64,000 nucleotides of DNA from Tetranychus cinnabarinus. Taxonomy: Eukaryota; Arthropoda; Arachnida; Trombidiformes; Tetranychidae. Shown here piece by piece: positions 21,987-34,314 of the stretch. The translations under genes and the position numbers were made by a program. Each line of letters opens with the position of its first letter. Position 1 is the stretch's first letter. The stretch lies in contig WHVY01000001.1 of assembly GCA_022266195.1 (NCBI GenBank), positions 4,030,001 to 4,094,000 on the forward strand, read 5' to 3'. The notes beneath the pieces are model-generated. The model saw only the letters and a program-made list of their open reading frames with translations, had not been told where the DNA came from and did no database searches.

Positions 21987-23727
21987 ATGATGGATGAAGC
22001 TAGTTATCGTTCTGATTTGATTCAATGCCGTTTACAAAGTAAAATCAGAGGACTAAATCAAAGTGCTAAATGGGCTTCTGAGTTGCTGTTTTCTCTTCCT
22101 AGATCTTCCACACCGGTGACAGCATCTGATATTTGCTTGAATCATGATGCAATATGTGAACCCGACTATGCTATGGGTAAGGATTGCTTCGATTGTGCAG
22201 AATATGATAGGTGTGCTTACTTCTGTCGGAACTCGACATCGCGTGAAGGAAGATTTTTACATTACTATGCAAGATACATGGCAGCTGAGAAAAAAAGTTT
22301 GGACATGATGGTCGACACTAATCCCTTCACATCAAGCGCTCCTCATGATAATGTAACATCTGTAAGTTTTTCAATAGGAAATTGTTTTTGAAATCTTTCT
22401 ATTATTACTGTTATTGCTTTTTATTTTTATTTTATAGCTGTATACTGAGATAAGATCGGAATTGAATAACAGCCTCATCAATGGACAACTAACTGACGGA
22501 TACTTGCTCTACGTTTATGGAATAACTTTACTTAAACTTGATCTGATCGAAGATGCCATTTCAGCTCTAGCTCATTCTGTTCACTTTGAACCATTGAATT
22601 GGGCATCTTGGCAACAGTTAGCTGTGATAATCGCCGATAGAACTCAATTAGAACAACTCGATCTGCCTACGCATTGGTTTAAAAAGATTTTTCTAGGTGC
22701 TGTCTATCTGGAACTACAGTTGAACGAAGAAGCAATGGCATTGTATACTTCTCTTTTAGATACTTTCAAAGATTCCAACTATCTAAAAAGCCAAATGGCG
22801 AATGTCAAACATAATTTGAGGCATGTTGATCAAGCGATAGACCTCTTCGATACTATCAGGGAATCTGACCCGTTCCGTCTTGATGCATGGGACATCTACA
22901 GTAATTTACTTTATGTTAAAGATATGCGTTCAAAGTTAAGTTCGTTAGCTCATGCTGCGAAAAATATCGACCCTTTTAGAGTTGAATCATGTTTCTGCAT
23001 AGCAAATTTCTACAGTCTCCGTGGTCAACATAAGAAAGCAGCTGATTACTTTTCACGTGTATTGCAGCTGAACCCTCGTCACATTTCCGCTTGGACCCTG
23101 ATGGGTCACGAGTATATGGAAATCAAGAATACTGGTGGAGCTATCATGTCATATCGATCAGCAATCGAATGTAATAAAAAAGACTATAGAGCTTGGTATG
23201 GTCTTGGACAAACTTACGAAATTCTTAAAATGCCCGCCTATTCCCTATACTACTATTCAATTGCTAGATCTTTGCGACCAGATGACTCGCGAATGATTAT
23301 AGCTATGGGTGAAACACTGGAAAAATTGGAGCGACATTCCGAAGCTATCAAATGTTATTGGAAAGCAGGTGGAATTGCTTTAGTAAAGTTAGCCGCACTC
23401 TACGAGAAATTAGGAGAGAAAGATAAAGCTGCCGCTGCTTATAGTGATTTTGTAGCTCAAACCGGAAACATGTCAAATCTAGAAGGTAACCCAGATCTAC
23501 CAAACGCTTATAAATTTTTAGCAAATTATTATCTTTCAAAAAAAGATTTCAAAATGGCTCACAACGCTGCTCAACAATGTCAACAATATGCAGAAACTCG
23601 AGATGAAGGTAAACGTATTTTAAAAGAGATCGCTGGTCTTGTAAAAACTGGAACCAATCCAGCAAGCAGCTCATTTGCTTTCAAACAGATTAGTATTGAT
23701 AATGAAAGTATTCAATTACAATTTTGA
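21987..23727 (+). CDS. CDC23: Anaphase-promoting complex subunit 8 (CDC23)
   Basis: Exons 21987-22361 and 22438-23727 give 554 residues. The N-terminus (SDLIQCRLQSKIRGLNQSAKW) is the APC8-specific domain. From ~residue 130 on there are repeated TPR helices, including DPFRLDAWDIYSNLLYVK, NPRHISAWTLMGHEY and KKDYRAWYGLGQTYE, the last two highly conserved in CDC23. It is a scaffold TPR subunit of the APC/C ubiquitin ligase that drives mitotic exit. The single 76-bp intron splits the protein after Ser125. Confidence 0.96.
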
Positions 23728-24242
23728 ATAAATTTCGCATCTACAATCGTGTATCGAGGAAAAATTGCATTATAATCATCAATACAGGTTAACATTTGTA
23801 ACATAGTAATTTTCGCGATCATCCATTTTCAAGACTGCACGAATAACTATTTTCCGTGATTTCCATTTTTCTTGATATGCCAAAACCTGCCTTTGATTGA
23901 TTTATCAATTTCAAGATTAAAAGTGATTTCTATTTTTGGAGAAGAAATTGATTTGTTTGGATAAACCATTCAAAAATCATCGTCCATGTTCATGATTTCT
24001 TTTCGTTGCTCGTCCGTGATAATAGCCATCAACTTAAAGCAAACTCATCAGATTACAAAAATGAAATTTTCAAAATCTTCAAATTTTAAATCGCAGTTGT
24101 GAACAATAAACATGTGTTGTATAATTTATCTTAAGTTGTCTTCATTAATTTTCTGAAATGATGCTGAAGTTTTAAAGTGTAAAATTATTACTTCTTTTAT
24201 GCATATTATTCATTGAAAATATAAAACAAAAATATAAATAAG
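23728..24242. other. Convergent 3' region of CDC23 and JAK
   Basis: AT-rich; no coding signal. Confidence 0.5.
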
Positions 24243-27200
24243 TCAAATATCTTTACAAATTTCATCGATTTCATTTCGTAACTGACTAAAGTTAGGCCTA
24301 TCAGTTTCGTCTATTTTCCAGCAGTTAAGCATAATTTGCCAAAATTTGTCTGTATCAGGCACTTCTTTATCGGGTTTGGGTAAAGTTCCACCTCCCTCTA
24401 AAAATTTAATTAAATCAACAATAGAATTTTTATTCGCAACAGGATAATCAGGAACTTCTCCAACGCTGAAAAGTTCCCACAATGTGATTCCAAAACTCCA
24501 AACATCCGATTTATGGGTGAAGATGGGATCTTGTTTGATAGATTCTGGAGCATACCTGCATAGATGTTTAGAAAACGGAAAATTAGAAATAAATCTACAA
24601 CATTCTTTAGACTAATTTAAATCAAAATACCATTTAAAAGGAAGATAACGGGGTGTTTTGACAAAATAGATATCTTCGCCAGGTCCAAGAGATTGTGCCA
24701 AACCAAAATCAGATATTTTAACTTTATTAGTCGAAGCCATGAGGATATTACGAGCAGCAAGATCACGATGGACAATTCGTACCTTCTCAAGATACTCCAT
24801 TCCAGAGACAATGTCGAGAGCATATTTTTTAAATGGAATCGATTTAATCTCAGCAGGCTCAAGTTTACGTAAGAACTTTGACAACGAACCAAGCTCCATA
24901 AATTCCATCACTAACATTATTTCTGGATCTAAATGGAGAAAAAAATTGAAAGACGATAATTAAGATGATTGCTTCAAAAATATAATACAGGTGTATTATA
25001 CACTCGAATGTAACTCAAAGATAAATAAGTAGTTTTAATCAATTACCTTTGACGATTCCGATTATGCTTACGATATTCGGATGAAAAACGCGAGTCATTA
25101 TTTGGAATTCTCTCTCTACATCGGTAATAATTCTTTCGCCATTCCGTTGTTTGGCACGACGGGTTATCCTTTTAACTGCTACAAAATTATCTGAGTCCGC
25201 TGGATAACGAGCTTTTAAAACTTCTCCATAGGCACCACTTCCTAAAATAGCTTCTCGGCCATTAAAAGTTGATATTTGAAGATGACTTACAGGAATGACC
25301 CAAGGTAAATCAGAATCATACTCATAATCTACACTGTTTTCGTCATCTTCTAATCTATAATCATATTCTGATGATACTCTGTAGTTGGTTGTTAGTTTAT
25401 TGAAAAGCTTTGCTAAACTTGAACGTTTTTTGTGTTTATTTTCTTCAATGTATGCATATTCTGACGTTGAACTATAATTTCTGATTTGATATTCTCGTAA
25501 AAACAGTTCACGAATATCTCTGTGCATCTCCATTGGATGTTTTCTTTGTTCAGGATCAGGTTGCCAACATTTATGTATCAGTTGCCAAATAGGAGACGGA
25601 CATGATAAAGGACGAGATAAATTATAAACATCAGTTCCTGGCGGCCTTTGACCAAGGCTGAAAATCTCCCATAAAGTAGTGGCACAAGCAAAAATATCAA
25701 CAGATAATGGGATTGACTCAGAATTGGCTGAGTATTCTTTCGGAATCCAAAGTCTATCTTCATTCTCATCAAGATGAATAAATGGATCCCCAAGTATAAT
25801 TTGAAATCGAGAATTAGATCGTTCGACCAGTAGTAAAGCTCGACATCTAATCATTCCGTGAGTAATCGCATTTTCATGTAGATAACATAAGGCTCGAGTT
25901 AAGTACATGGCACATTCTATCAATTCATATGTTTTTATTTCGGAATGATTTCGACGAAGATATTCATCCAGAGGTCCAAGTGGATAATAATTTCTAATGA
26001 AGGCGGGCGGACAAATGCTGATAAATTTTGTCCTTGTAACTAAATCAGATGTTAGGCTAGACCACGAATTCAGTTGTCTCAAGAATTTGCTTAATGTCTG
26101 GTCTGTTGAAGGCACTTTACAAAGTAATTTATCATCTTTGAAATCAATTAAATAGTAACGAAATGATTTGTCTTTGATTGATTCCATCCGAGTCTCTTTC
26201 GTTAAATAATTGGAGAATTTCAACTGCACAGTAATAATTTCTGGTGATTCCAATTTTTCTTGTTTTACTTGGTTTCCACACAATATTCCCCATGCAAAAA
26301 TATTTGTTCCCAATGGTGGAATACATAATTTTAAATCAATGCTTTTGTTAGCATCAGATGATACTTTGAGCTCCTTTTTAAGTGCATCGAATGATGAAAA
26401 GGTTGCAATTAGTTGATCCTGATCAAGGACCAACAATTTGCTCATTTTTTTAACAATTTGGAAACTTTTAATGCCAGAATTTCCAATCCAAACATCAATT
26501 ACATATTCGTATCTTTTCTGATCATGACGAATTAAATAGTTACCGATAGCACATTGATCTTTATCTATGAAGATGGATAAAGAATCATTGCTACTAATTG
26601 GTCCATGACATCTGATTTCCTTAAATTGTTGAATTGATGGTGGCATAACATATTCACAGATACAAATTGAATCTCCAGTCGTCAATCTATGATAACCTTC
26701 CAGTAGAGACAGTAAAGATTTCATAACCATTTGATTTGCAACAGTGAGAAAAACCGGCGTTCCATTCTTTCGAGATATTTCCACGCCAAGATTTTGGACG
26801 ATTATAAAACAGATATCTTCAATAGAACAAAAGAAAACCCAATCAGGTGTATTTGATTTTTGAGCAGTAAAAATATCAATCGATTGAAAAGGTCGTATTT
26901 GTAGAAGAAACTCGTTAGTCCCTTGCAATCCATTGATTTTTTCAAACCTACTAAATTAGAATACATTTTTTGTTAGTTTATTTTCGCTATATGTTGACTG
27001 TTTAGTTCTATATTTACAATATAACTTACCTTGACTTATAAATAGTGAAGGTTTCATATCCGAGGTCTTTTATTATTGTCTTGTCGTAATTAACAATCTC
27101 AGTGATAAACTCTTTTTTAACGAATTTACTTTTACCTAAACCATCATTATTTGACGCAGCATGACTGGCCATAGCGAGGTTTTGTAAAATTTGTGGCCCT

Positions 27201-27788
27201 TTTAAGTCTTTGAGAAATTTAGACTCGGCTTTATAAGGAATTGGAACAAAATCACGTAGCGATTTAATATGGCTTAGAGCATTTTCAACTGGAATCTTTC
27301 GTTCCAGCAAATAGATGAGTAGATCTGTAATGACTAGTCCAAATAACTGACCAGTGTCCTCAATTCGTGAATTTCTGAAAGCATCTCTTATCTGGCAGTA
27401 GTAATAATCGAATGCATTTTCGTCGAGTTTCTGCATTGAAAAAAGACGAAAATTAAATTATGGAGTTGTAATATTTATTAATCAACAATGAAGAAGAACT
27501 TACGGTCAATTTACGGAGATCACGAGGTTTAAATCTTATCCTTAACTCTAAAGATTTGAAATTATAGTCAAGTTCACTTAACTTTTGATTTGATGAGATC
27601 CAAATATTCAGTTTTGGACAGAATAATGAAAACAGATACTGAGCAATCGGACCAATTTTGCGCTCACGGCAGATGTCAATGATTAGATCTTCAGCATACT
27701 CCAGTGATGTACCAATGTATCTTTCAATCGTTTTTTCAACGATTTCTCCATTTTCATAAATGAATGCTGAAATTTTCATAGTAGTCAT
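24243..27788 (-). CDS. JAK: Janus kinase (JAK / hopscotch)
   Basis: Exons 27504-27788, 27030-27430, 25047-26947, 24631-24928, 24243-24555; 1065 residues. Residues 1-~330 form a divergent FERM region that binds receptors. An SH2-like domain begins with CHGPIS (~343) and has GNYLIRHD with the Arg of the phosphotyrosine pocket. The pseudokinase (~540-730) has HGM in place of HRD and DPF in place of DFG. The tyrosine kinase (~780-1060) has the LGSGAYGEV loop, VAVKR, HRDLAARN (Asp918), DFG (Asp936) and WYAPES. The activation loop reads EDIYFVK: one Tyr (950) where vertebrate JAKs have a Tyr pair. JAKs phosphorylate STATs at cytokine receptors. Exon 3 starts at a tandem TAGTAG acceptor. Confidence 0.95.
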
Positions 27789-28632
27789 CGTTGGAAAATT
27801 ATCAGTGAATCAACAGTCCCGTGCAGAGTGGTGGTTTGATTTCAAAGTCTAGCAAAAGCTAATTTTCAGTCTCACTTTTAGGTCACATCAATCAGTTAAC
27901 AACAGATTGTTAAGAATCATTAAAAATAAAAATAAAAAAGGTTGACAAGTTGAAACAAAGCACACTTATCATGATCATAACAAATAACAGTTACACAGAA
28001 GACGAAAACATGTATAACAGATAATAGAGGCTTCTGAATTGATTGCGAATTTGTTGTGACACAAAAATAGTTAAAAGTTAAAGTACTTGATGGCAATATT
28101 GTGTATAAAAGAATTAAAATAACATTTAAAAACTAAATTACATAAAAAACAGAGGTTCAAATTTATTTCAATTAAAATGAATAGAGTAAACAAAAATTTG
28201 TGCAGCTCACTTCTCTTCTGAAATCTCAGCTAGCTTAAATGAAGTTACCAGTTCGCACGGCTGGCATAATCTACTGGAACCTTTTCTAATCTAACAAACT
28301 CAAACTGATTTAATTCAGTTCAACCTAGAATATCCTGATCAAATGCAGTCATAATTAATGTAATTAAAATCAATTATCTTCGCCAACTGGAGGATCGACT
28401 TAGCAAGCTGATCTGAAAAGTGAGCTGATAAAATCTCGCAAAGGGCTTCATCTATTACCATATGATGAGTGAAAGCATTTGTTTCATTCTGAGTCCGTGA
28501 TAATTTACTCTTTATTTGTTTGTTATTTATTTTGAAATCTTCTGTAACCACTATCTCAACCTCGATTCTTTATTCACCAAATCAGGTTAAAGTGAACTTT
28601 TAAACAATCTCATCACATACTTATAGCATTGA
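27789..28632. other. Divergent 5' region of JAK and the PDCD7-like gene
   Basis: A 70-codon - strand frame at 28339-28551 (LCEILSAHFSDQLAKSILQLAK) shows helix-like composition but no recognisable family and no splice support. I left it uncalled. Confidence 0.35.
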
Positions 28633-29874
28633 ATGGATTCTCAATATTATAGACCTGGTAGGTCCAACTTGCTAATTGACAAAAAGTGGCGTCGATCGGT
28701 TAAAAAATTGCCTTTTGAAGATATCACAGTGCCAATAAGAGAATTGCCTGATAGTGAATCAGATAATGAAAACTGTTTCAAAACGATTAAAGACCAAGAA
28801 AATAAATGGACCGATCTGGCTTTGAATCGAATAAATGACAACCACCAGAGCAGTTATTTACCTTCTAATCGGTTTTAAAAATATTCATCACAAATGGAAC
28901 TTCATTCAACATCATCTACGAATAATCTTCATAAGTTTTACGATAATCAGACTGATCAAATATTGTCCCATCTTTCATCTCCCGTAAAACATTCTGATAG
29001 TTCAAAGAAAAAACTGTGTATAAACTTGAGTTCATTTGGAAGCTGTGAAGCACGATTGGTTCAATTAAAAGAAGAACTTGCCAAACTAGCCGACCTACCC
29101 TGGGCTAAAGATGAAAGAAAAATATCAGCATTGGAAGAGGAGATTGCTTTGTTAGATGAATATGTCAATAACCCGAATAATCGACGACTCGTTGAGCAAA
29201 AAATAAAGAAGATAAAAAGAAGGAGAGCTTCTTACAAGAGAAATCGTATCAAACTCAGGCTGCAAAAGGAACAGCTTCAATCAGCATTGCTACAAAAGAA
29301 TTTGGAAATTGATCAATGGCTTCAATTCAACTGGGCACAGGACAAAAGAAATAGAGAAGCAGATAGTTTTAAGCGCGATTTAAAATTAGCTCGTCGTTTG
29401 ATTAAGAAAGATATTGTTTCAATCAAAGGCTACCTTGATAAATTGAAGCTCATGGAGAAAATGCGTGTAATTTTGAGCAGTAGCTCATCTTGTCCAGAAT
29501 CAGATAGTTTAAATTTTAATGCTACTGTTTGTGACCTTCGTGAAAAACTGCTAACCATGATCAACACAAAAAACGATGAAATTGAAAAAATAGGTGATCT
29601 TATTGATCATACTGATATGGTACTTAAGCAACCAGAAAGACAGGAATTATACTCATCAAACACAAATTTATCGAATATACTGTTTGGTGAAACTGAAGCT
29701 AACTCAGATGATCAATACTTTAAATATATCAACCAAGGTAACTCTTCAATCAATGATTTTCATCGAGTAAGATCAAAGTGGGACTTGTATATCAATGATG
29801 ATGGGTCATCTATTCCTCAAAAATGGTTTTATCCATCAAAACCAAATGAAAGATGGGCTAAATATACAATTTAA
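28633..29874 (+). CDS. PDCD7: PDCD7-like protein (U11/U12 snRNP 59K), interrupted by one in-frame TAA
   Basis: Two frames, 28633-28878 and 28894-29874, lie in the same phase, separated only by TAA and five codons. The second encodes 326 residues: a charged coiled-coil body (EARLVQLKEELAKLADLPW, then a Lys/Arg-rich segment) and the C-terminal signature VRSKWDLYI...SIPQKWFYPSKPNERWA. The signature matches the human PDCD7 ending (IRHDWDQYL, VPQGWVLP, IWA). PDCD7 is the 59K protein of the U11/U12 di-snRNP of the minor spliceosome. The first frame (KWRRSVKKLPFEDITVP) could be the true N-terminus, a separate upstream cistron or a decayed exon. No convincing intron removes the stop. Confidence 0.7.
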
Positions 29875-30589
29875 TTTCGTAAAATATTTTTTCTGTATTT
29901 TCTATGCAAAAATTCATAATTAAAATTATTTTTTAGTAATATTCGTTTTTTGACGACCTTTTAATGAATATCCAATGTTGGAATGGATTCTTACACTGTA
30001 ATTGAAAGCTTGAGCTAAATTTTTGAACTGAAGCCAAGGTTTCAGTAGAAGGGTTTGTTCATACCAGGTGGAGACTTAAGAAAAATACAAAAATAGCTGC
30101 AAGCAATTCTGTTTAAAAAATAACACCACTGATTAGTTCAAGAATTCATGAGAATACCTCAGGTTTACTTATATTTTACGTTGAACATGACGGTAAGCAC
30201 GTACACCACGTTAACTTAGCTCATCATATCATTTGAGATGAAACTTCAACCTGTCAGAACGATTTTCATTTCTGATACATTTTAACTTACAAGGTTTTTA
30301 TCCAAAGGATCAACATCACAAAGATTTCTCAAACAAAATTTACATCAAAACAATAAGCATTATCTTGAATGAATACATCAATTTGAGTATGGGATCAACA
30401 AATATAATTAGATACTCGTTTCATCATGGTCGTTCGATTAAATTGTTAATTTCATTGACATTTGGAAAGTTTACTGAGTCGTGATTAGTTTAGTCTGATT
30501 TTAAATGCATAGTACAGAGAGGAACAATGATGACAGATTGAGAAAAAGAGTAGCCTACTGTTTAATCGTAGGAGAAATTTAAATTGATT
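29875..30589. other. Convergent 3' region of PDCD7-like and TSC22 genes
   Basis: AT-rich 3' UTR-like sequence with poly(A)-type motifs; no gene. Confidence 0.5.
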
Positions 30590-31330
30590 TCAATTTGAAA
30601 CATTTTGGTTGTTTGACCCATATAAATTTGATAGCACCTCTGGCGTCGCGTGGGCCTTTAATATGCCATTTTCATACTCTAATTGTGATATCTTTGACAT
30701 AAGTTCGTTGATTCTTTCCTTGAGGACAACTACTTCCTCTCTAACAGCGGACATCAGATGATCAAAAGTCTTTTCATCAACCAATATACCTTCGGCATTT
30801 TGATTATTAACAGAATTAGTGTTAGGATCAACATTAGGCACACCAGCCCCGCCACCACCAACACAAACAGATTGGTTATTGATGGTTTGTCCAACCATCT
30901 CACTGTTTACTTGATTAGCCTCATTATTAGTATCAGAACAGTTTATACCACAACTAGCTGTTACACATGTAGTAGTGGTTGTTGTACAGGCTCCGCCACC
31001 TCCCCCTCCGATTCCAACTCCACCAGCTCCTATAGTTGAGGTTCCAGTAATCGCAGATGGACAAACAGTTCCACTGGTTTGGGTGTTATTAGTTGAAGTT
31101 CCACCTGTGGTTGATGTGTTACCAGACAGGGTGGACCCGGAAATATTAGGTGGTGGATCGTTGAAATCCATGCAAAACCATCTTCCACGCTTCATAGGCT
31201 CTTTGGAAGCAATCTTTACAACTTTGAATCGATGTTGCCATTCTTCAACTGTTATCGGCGGTGTCTCTGGAGCAGTCGTAACCACAGGATTCACAATGGT
31301 TCTCAGGCCCTCAGTCGTAACTGAATCCAT
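30590..31330 (-). CDS. bun: TSC22-domain protein, long isoform type (bunched)
   Basis: 246 residues from ATG 31330. The N-terminal box WQHRFKVVKI...KRGRWFCMDF is the conserved motif of long TSC22D/bunched isoforms that binds partners such as Madm/NRBP1. A low-complexity Ser/Thr/Gly linker includes a Gly run. The C-terminal TSC box and zipper (LMSAVREEVVVLKERI, then ISQLEYENGILK) mediates dimerisation. It regulates growth and BMP/EGFR-linked transcription in flies. An acceptor-like CTATCAG precedes the start codon, so a 5' UTR exon is likely; shorter isoforms from internal promoters are known in the family. Confidence 0.93.
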   Translation of the reverse strand: MDSVTTEGLRTIVNPVVTTAPETPPITVEEWQHRFKVVKIASKEPMKRGRWFCMDFNDPPPNISGSTLSGNTSTTGGTSTNNTQTSGTVCPSAITGTSTIGAGGVGIGGGGGGACTTTTTTCVTASCGINCSDTNNEANQVNSEMVGQTINNQSVCVGGGGAGVPNVDPNTNSVNNQNAEGILVDEKTFDHLMSAVREEVVVLKERINELMSKISQLEYENGILKAHATPEVLSNLYGSNNQNVSN

Positions 31331-32385
31331 GTCTGATAGGCAAATTGATGAATAATGTTCAACTTTGAACGCACATAATGATCACATTAATTTAAAGTCA
31401 ATTCGGAATAAAAGTTAAATTGATGATACAATAAAATTACAATTACAAAAAATTGACAGCCATTCTTGCTATTATCAGCTGATGAAAGCGGGTGGAGCAA
31501 AGTGCGAACAGCAAGGCGGCGCCACAGTAATTAATATTGATTAAAGAGTACATTTGATTGTTTGGTAAATAAGCTTTAAATAAATTTTAATTAGTGCTTC
31601 TATAATTGAAGTAAGTAAATATTCCAATGTGAAAACAGTAACTCTTTTAATTCCAGCCATCTATTCAATTTGCCCTGATTCTTCTCTTATAATTCGTCAA
31701 GATGAATAAGCTAACTGTTATAGCACAAGTATGTCACAATTTAATCAGATTTTAAGCCAACATGACAGTACTAAATTCATTATAAATACACAAATAGACT
31801 ATTATCCAAATCATAATTTAACCCACAATCATCTCCAGGAAATTTCATGAAATTTAGCTTAACAAATAGAAGCCATTCATTACAGAAACTCAAGGACTGT
31901 CCGTTTGTTTGTCGAGAAAATGTTAACTCTTGTCACCTGTTAATCACTTGCATTAAACTTTAATGATTGCTAAAAACAAAGGCATTATTTTTTACAAATA
32001 AATTATTAAGGGTTTAACAAATTTGCTCAATGAAGTTATGAGTTTATGAGAAAAGACTTATGACTCTAAATTTCAGGGTTGATAAAAAGAGTCATCATAA
32101 GAAATTAACATGACTTACAAATATTTTAATAAATTTAAAAAAATTAGATCCGCAAGTTGATTAAACAGCTAGACCAAGTAGAAGGGAGCAAGGTGTGTTT
32201 GTTTAACTTTTATTGGTGCAAAAATTAGTAACATGTGTGGAAAAAAAGCTGTGAAATTTGAGGCTTTCAGTGAATTAACATAATTTTAGTTTTGAAGTAA
32301 GCTCATCTTGTTATCACATTGTGACTAAAACGATGGGACCAGATTTTACAATTTTCTTAAACAGGTTAACAAGTAAACAATTACT
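31331..32385. other. Intergenic region upstream of the TSC22 gene
   Basis: TSC22 promoter and the 3' UTR of the RGG protein gene on the same strand. No coding exon recognised. Confidence 0.4.
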
Positions 32386-34314
32386 TTACATTGAGGAAGC
32401 TTGTTGCTGCTGCTGTGGAAGACTCAAACTCTGAGGATTGGGATTGATGAGCATCAATGATGAGTTAATGAGACTCTGATCAGCCTCTTGAGGTTGAGGA
32501 GGCTGAGTATGGTCCAGCATGAAATTGGCTGCTGCTTGAGCTTGAGGAGGGCCAGGAATAGGTCTTGGCACTTGATAACCACCGGCTACAGGAATCCAAT
32601 AATTGTTATTAACAGGCACACCACTATTGTAAGGCACTTCTTGGTGATGAATTGGATATGAGCGATTGCAAGGGTTAGATAATATATCACGATTAATAGA
32701 AACCAATTGGTTGTTATTGGCGTCTTTTAATGCTTGATTCATCTGATCGCTATCGTTCACGGCAGCTGGGCGGCAAGCTTCTTCTTGAATCGAATTTTGC
32801 TGCTGGGGTGGCTGTTGGCTACTTAAATGGACTTGGGTTTGCTGTAAGGGTAAAGCTGAGTATAAACCAGAGGCAGTGGTAGCCATTGGAGGTAATCCTG
32901 TTCCAGAGATTACTTCAGACTCTCCAATAGATGTGAGATACTTTCCAGTAGAGTTTAATGATAGGTCAAAGCTCCCTACATATACATTCAGAATTTAATT
33001 TAAATTGGGTTAAGTTTCGAAAGAATGTGATTCGTAGCATGTGACTTACCATGAGTACCAGGTCCGCCTAAAGTTGGAGGCAATGGAGGTCCTGTTGGAA
33101 GTGCACCAGGGGCACCAATAGAAACAGGAACGTATTGGAAGGCAGCGGGTAGAGAATAATACTGAGGTATTAAACCATTAGGAGTGGAATAAAAAGTTTG
33201 TGGTGGGGGACACGATTGACATTCGGGTTCACAGCATGCATACGGAGCCAGTTGGAAGGGCGTTGCAGCAACTGAGATGAAATTATAACCACCGTAAGAA
33301 TCGACAGGTAAACTTAAACCTCCACCAGGTATAGGAGCTGTGTAATACCCACTATGAGGGGGATATTGTATTATACTACGATTGCCACCCCCACCACGAT
33401 TATTTGAGTTATTAAAACCTCGACCTTTTCCTCCCCCTCGACCTCCACGGTTGTTCCAATTTCCACGTGAATTATATCGATTCAAGTTTGAATAAGGAAT
33501 GAATGGTTTGACCATAGCGTTCGGATCACAGTCACTAGCTAAAATATAAATAAGAGGGAGAATAGGAAGAGAGAACAGAAAAATGATTGAGGGAAGAACG
33601 GATAACAAGGTTGACGAAGCAACATGAGTATTGGTATGACAACAAAGAGAAAACGATTTGGGGAATCAAAAGAACACGGAGAAGGTAGAAAACCGCATGG
33701 TGAATATCAATGGTGAATTGAATAAGATTTAGGTTCCAGCTACCTGAATTTATTTTTTTCTCTCCGTCAATCGTCTGATAATTATCTTTATGAGTTACGC
33801 CAGTAACTTCTGGCTTTACAGGACCTTGGACAGAGGCATTTATTGAGCTATTTCGTTTATCCGCGCCAGGAGGCATTCCATTATTACCAGGAAGACCAGT
33901 GTTGCTATTATTGTTGTGAGTATGAGGAGTAGCATTATGGCTATTAGATTCTCTTCCGTGTTGGCGACCTTTAACAACATACTGATTCCATTCTTGACAA
34001 TATTGATTCCAATTAGAGTCTGAATGTCCTTTATTCTTTATATTTGGGCCTGATACCGATGAGGTCGGCGATTGATTAGTGCCATTGTTACTACTTGTAT
34101 TGCTGCTAATGCTGCTATTGCCACTACTACTTCCAGAGGGATTACTGCTGGTATTCATTTTGGTATTGCCAGTGAACCTCGAATTGTTACCTCCACAGCT
34201 TCCATTATTTCCAATTGATCTATTCTTCCCGTTTCCTGATGGATGATGATTGTGATTACCAGCACCATTTCCTTGACGATTAATTCCTAAACTCCTTTGA
34301 TGTCCGGTATACAT
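32386..34314 (-). CDS. RGG-box, Asn/Gly/Pro-rich protein of unknown family
   Basis: Exons 33744-34314, 33050-33538, 32386-32975 join in frame to 549 residues. Exon 1 is Asn/Ser/Gly-rich with one more ordered-looking patch (SNWNQYCQEWNQYVVKG). Exon 2 begins with a Cys-Asp turn and has an RGG region (NNRGGRGGGKGRG) followed by Tyr/Pro-rich sequence and a small Cys cluster (ACCEPECQSC). Exon 3 is Gln/Pro-rich and ends in a poly-Gln tract. RGG and Tyr/Gln-rich regions are typical of RNA-granule proteins, so RNA binding is likely but inferred. The start could lie in a further upstream exon, since an acceptor-like TTTAAATTAG sits just before the ATG. I do not recognise the family. Confidence 0.7.

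Noticed and set aside
28339..28551. 70-codon - strand frame between JAK and PDCD7
   Set aside because: Helix-like composition but nothing recognisable; too weak to call.
30975..31355. + strand proline-rich frame over the TSC22 gene
   Set aside because: Antisense of the Gly/Thr-rich linker of a clearly recognised protein.
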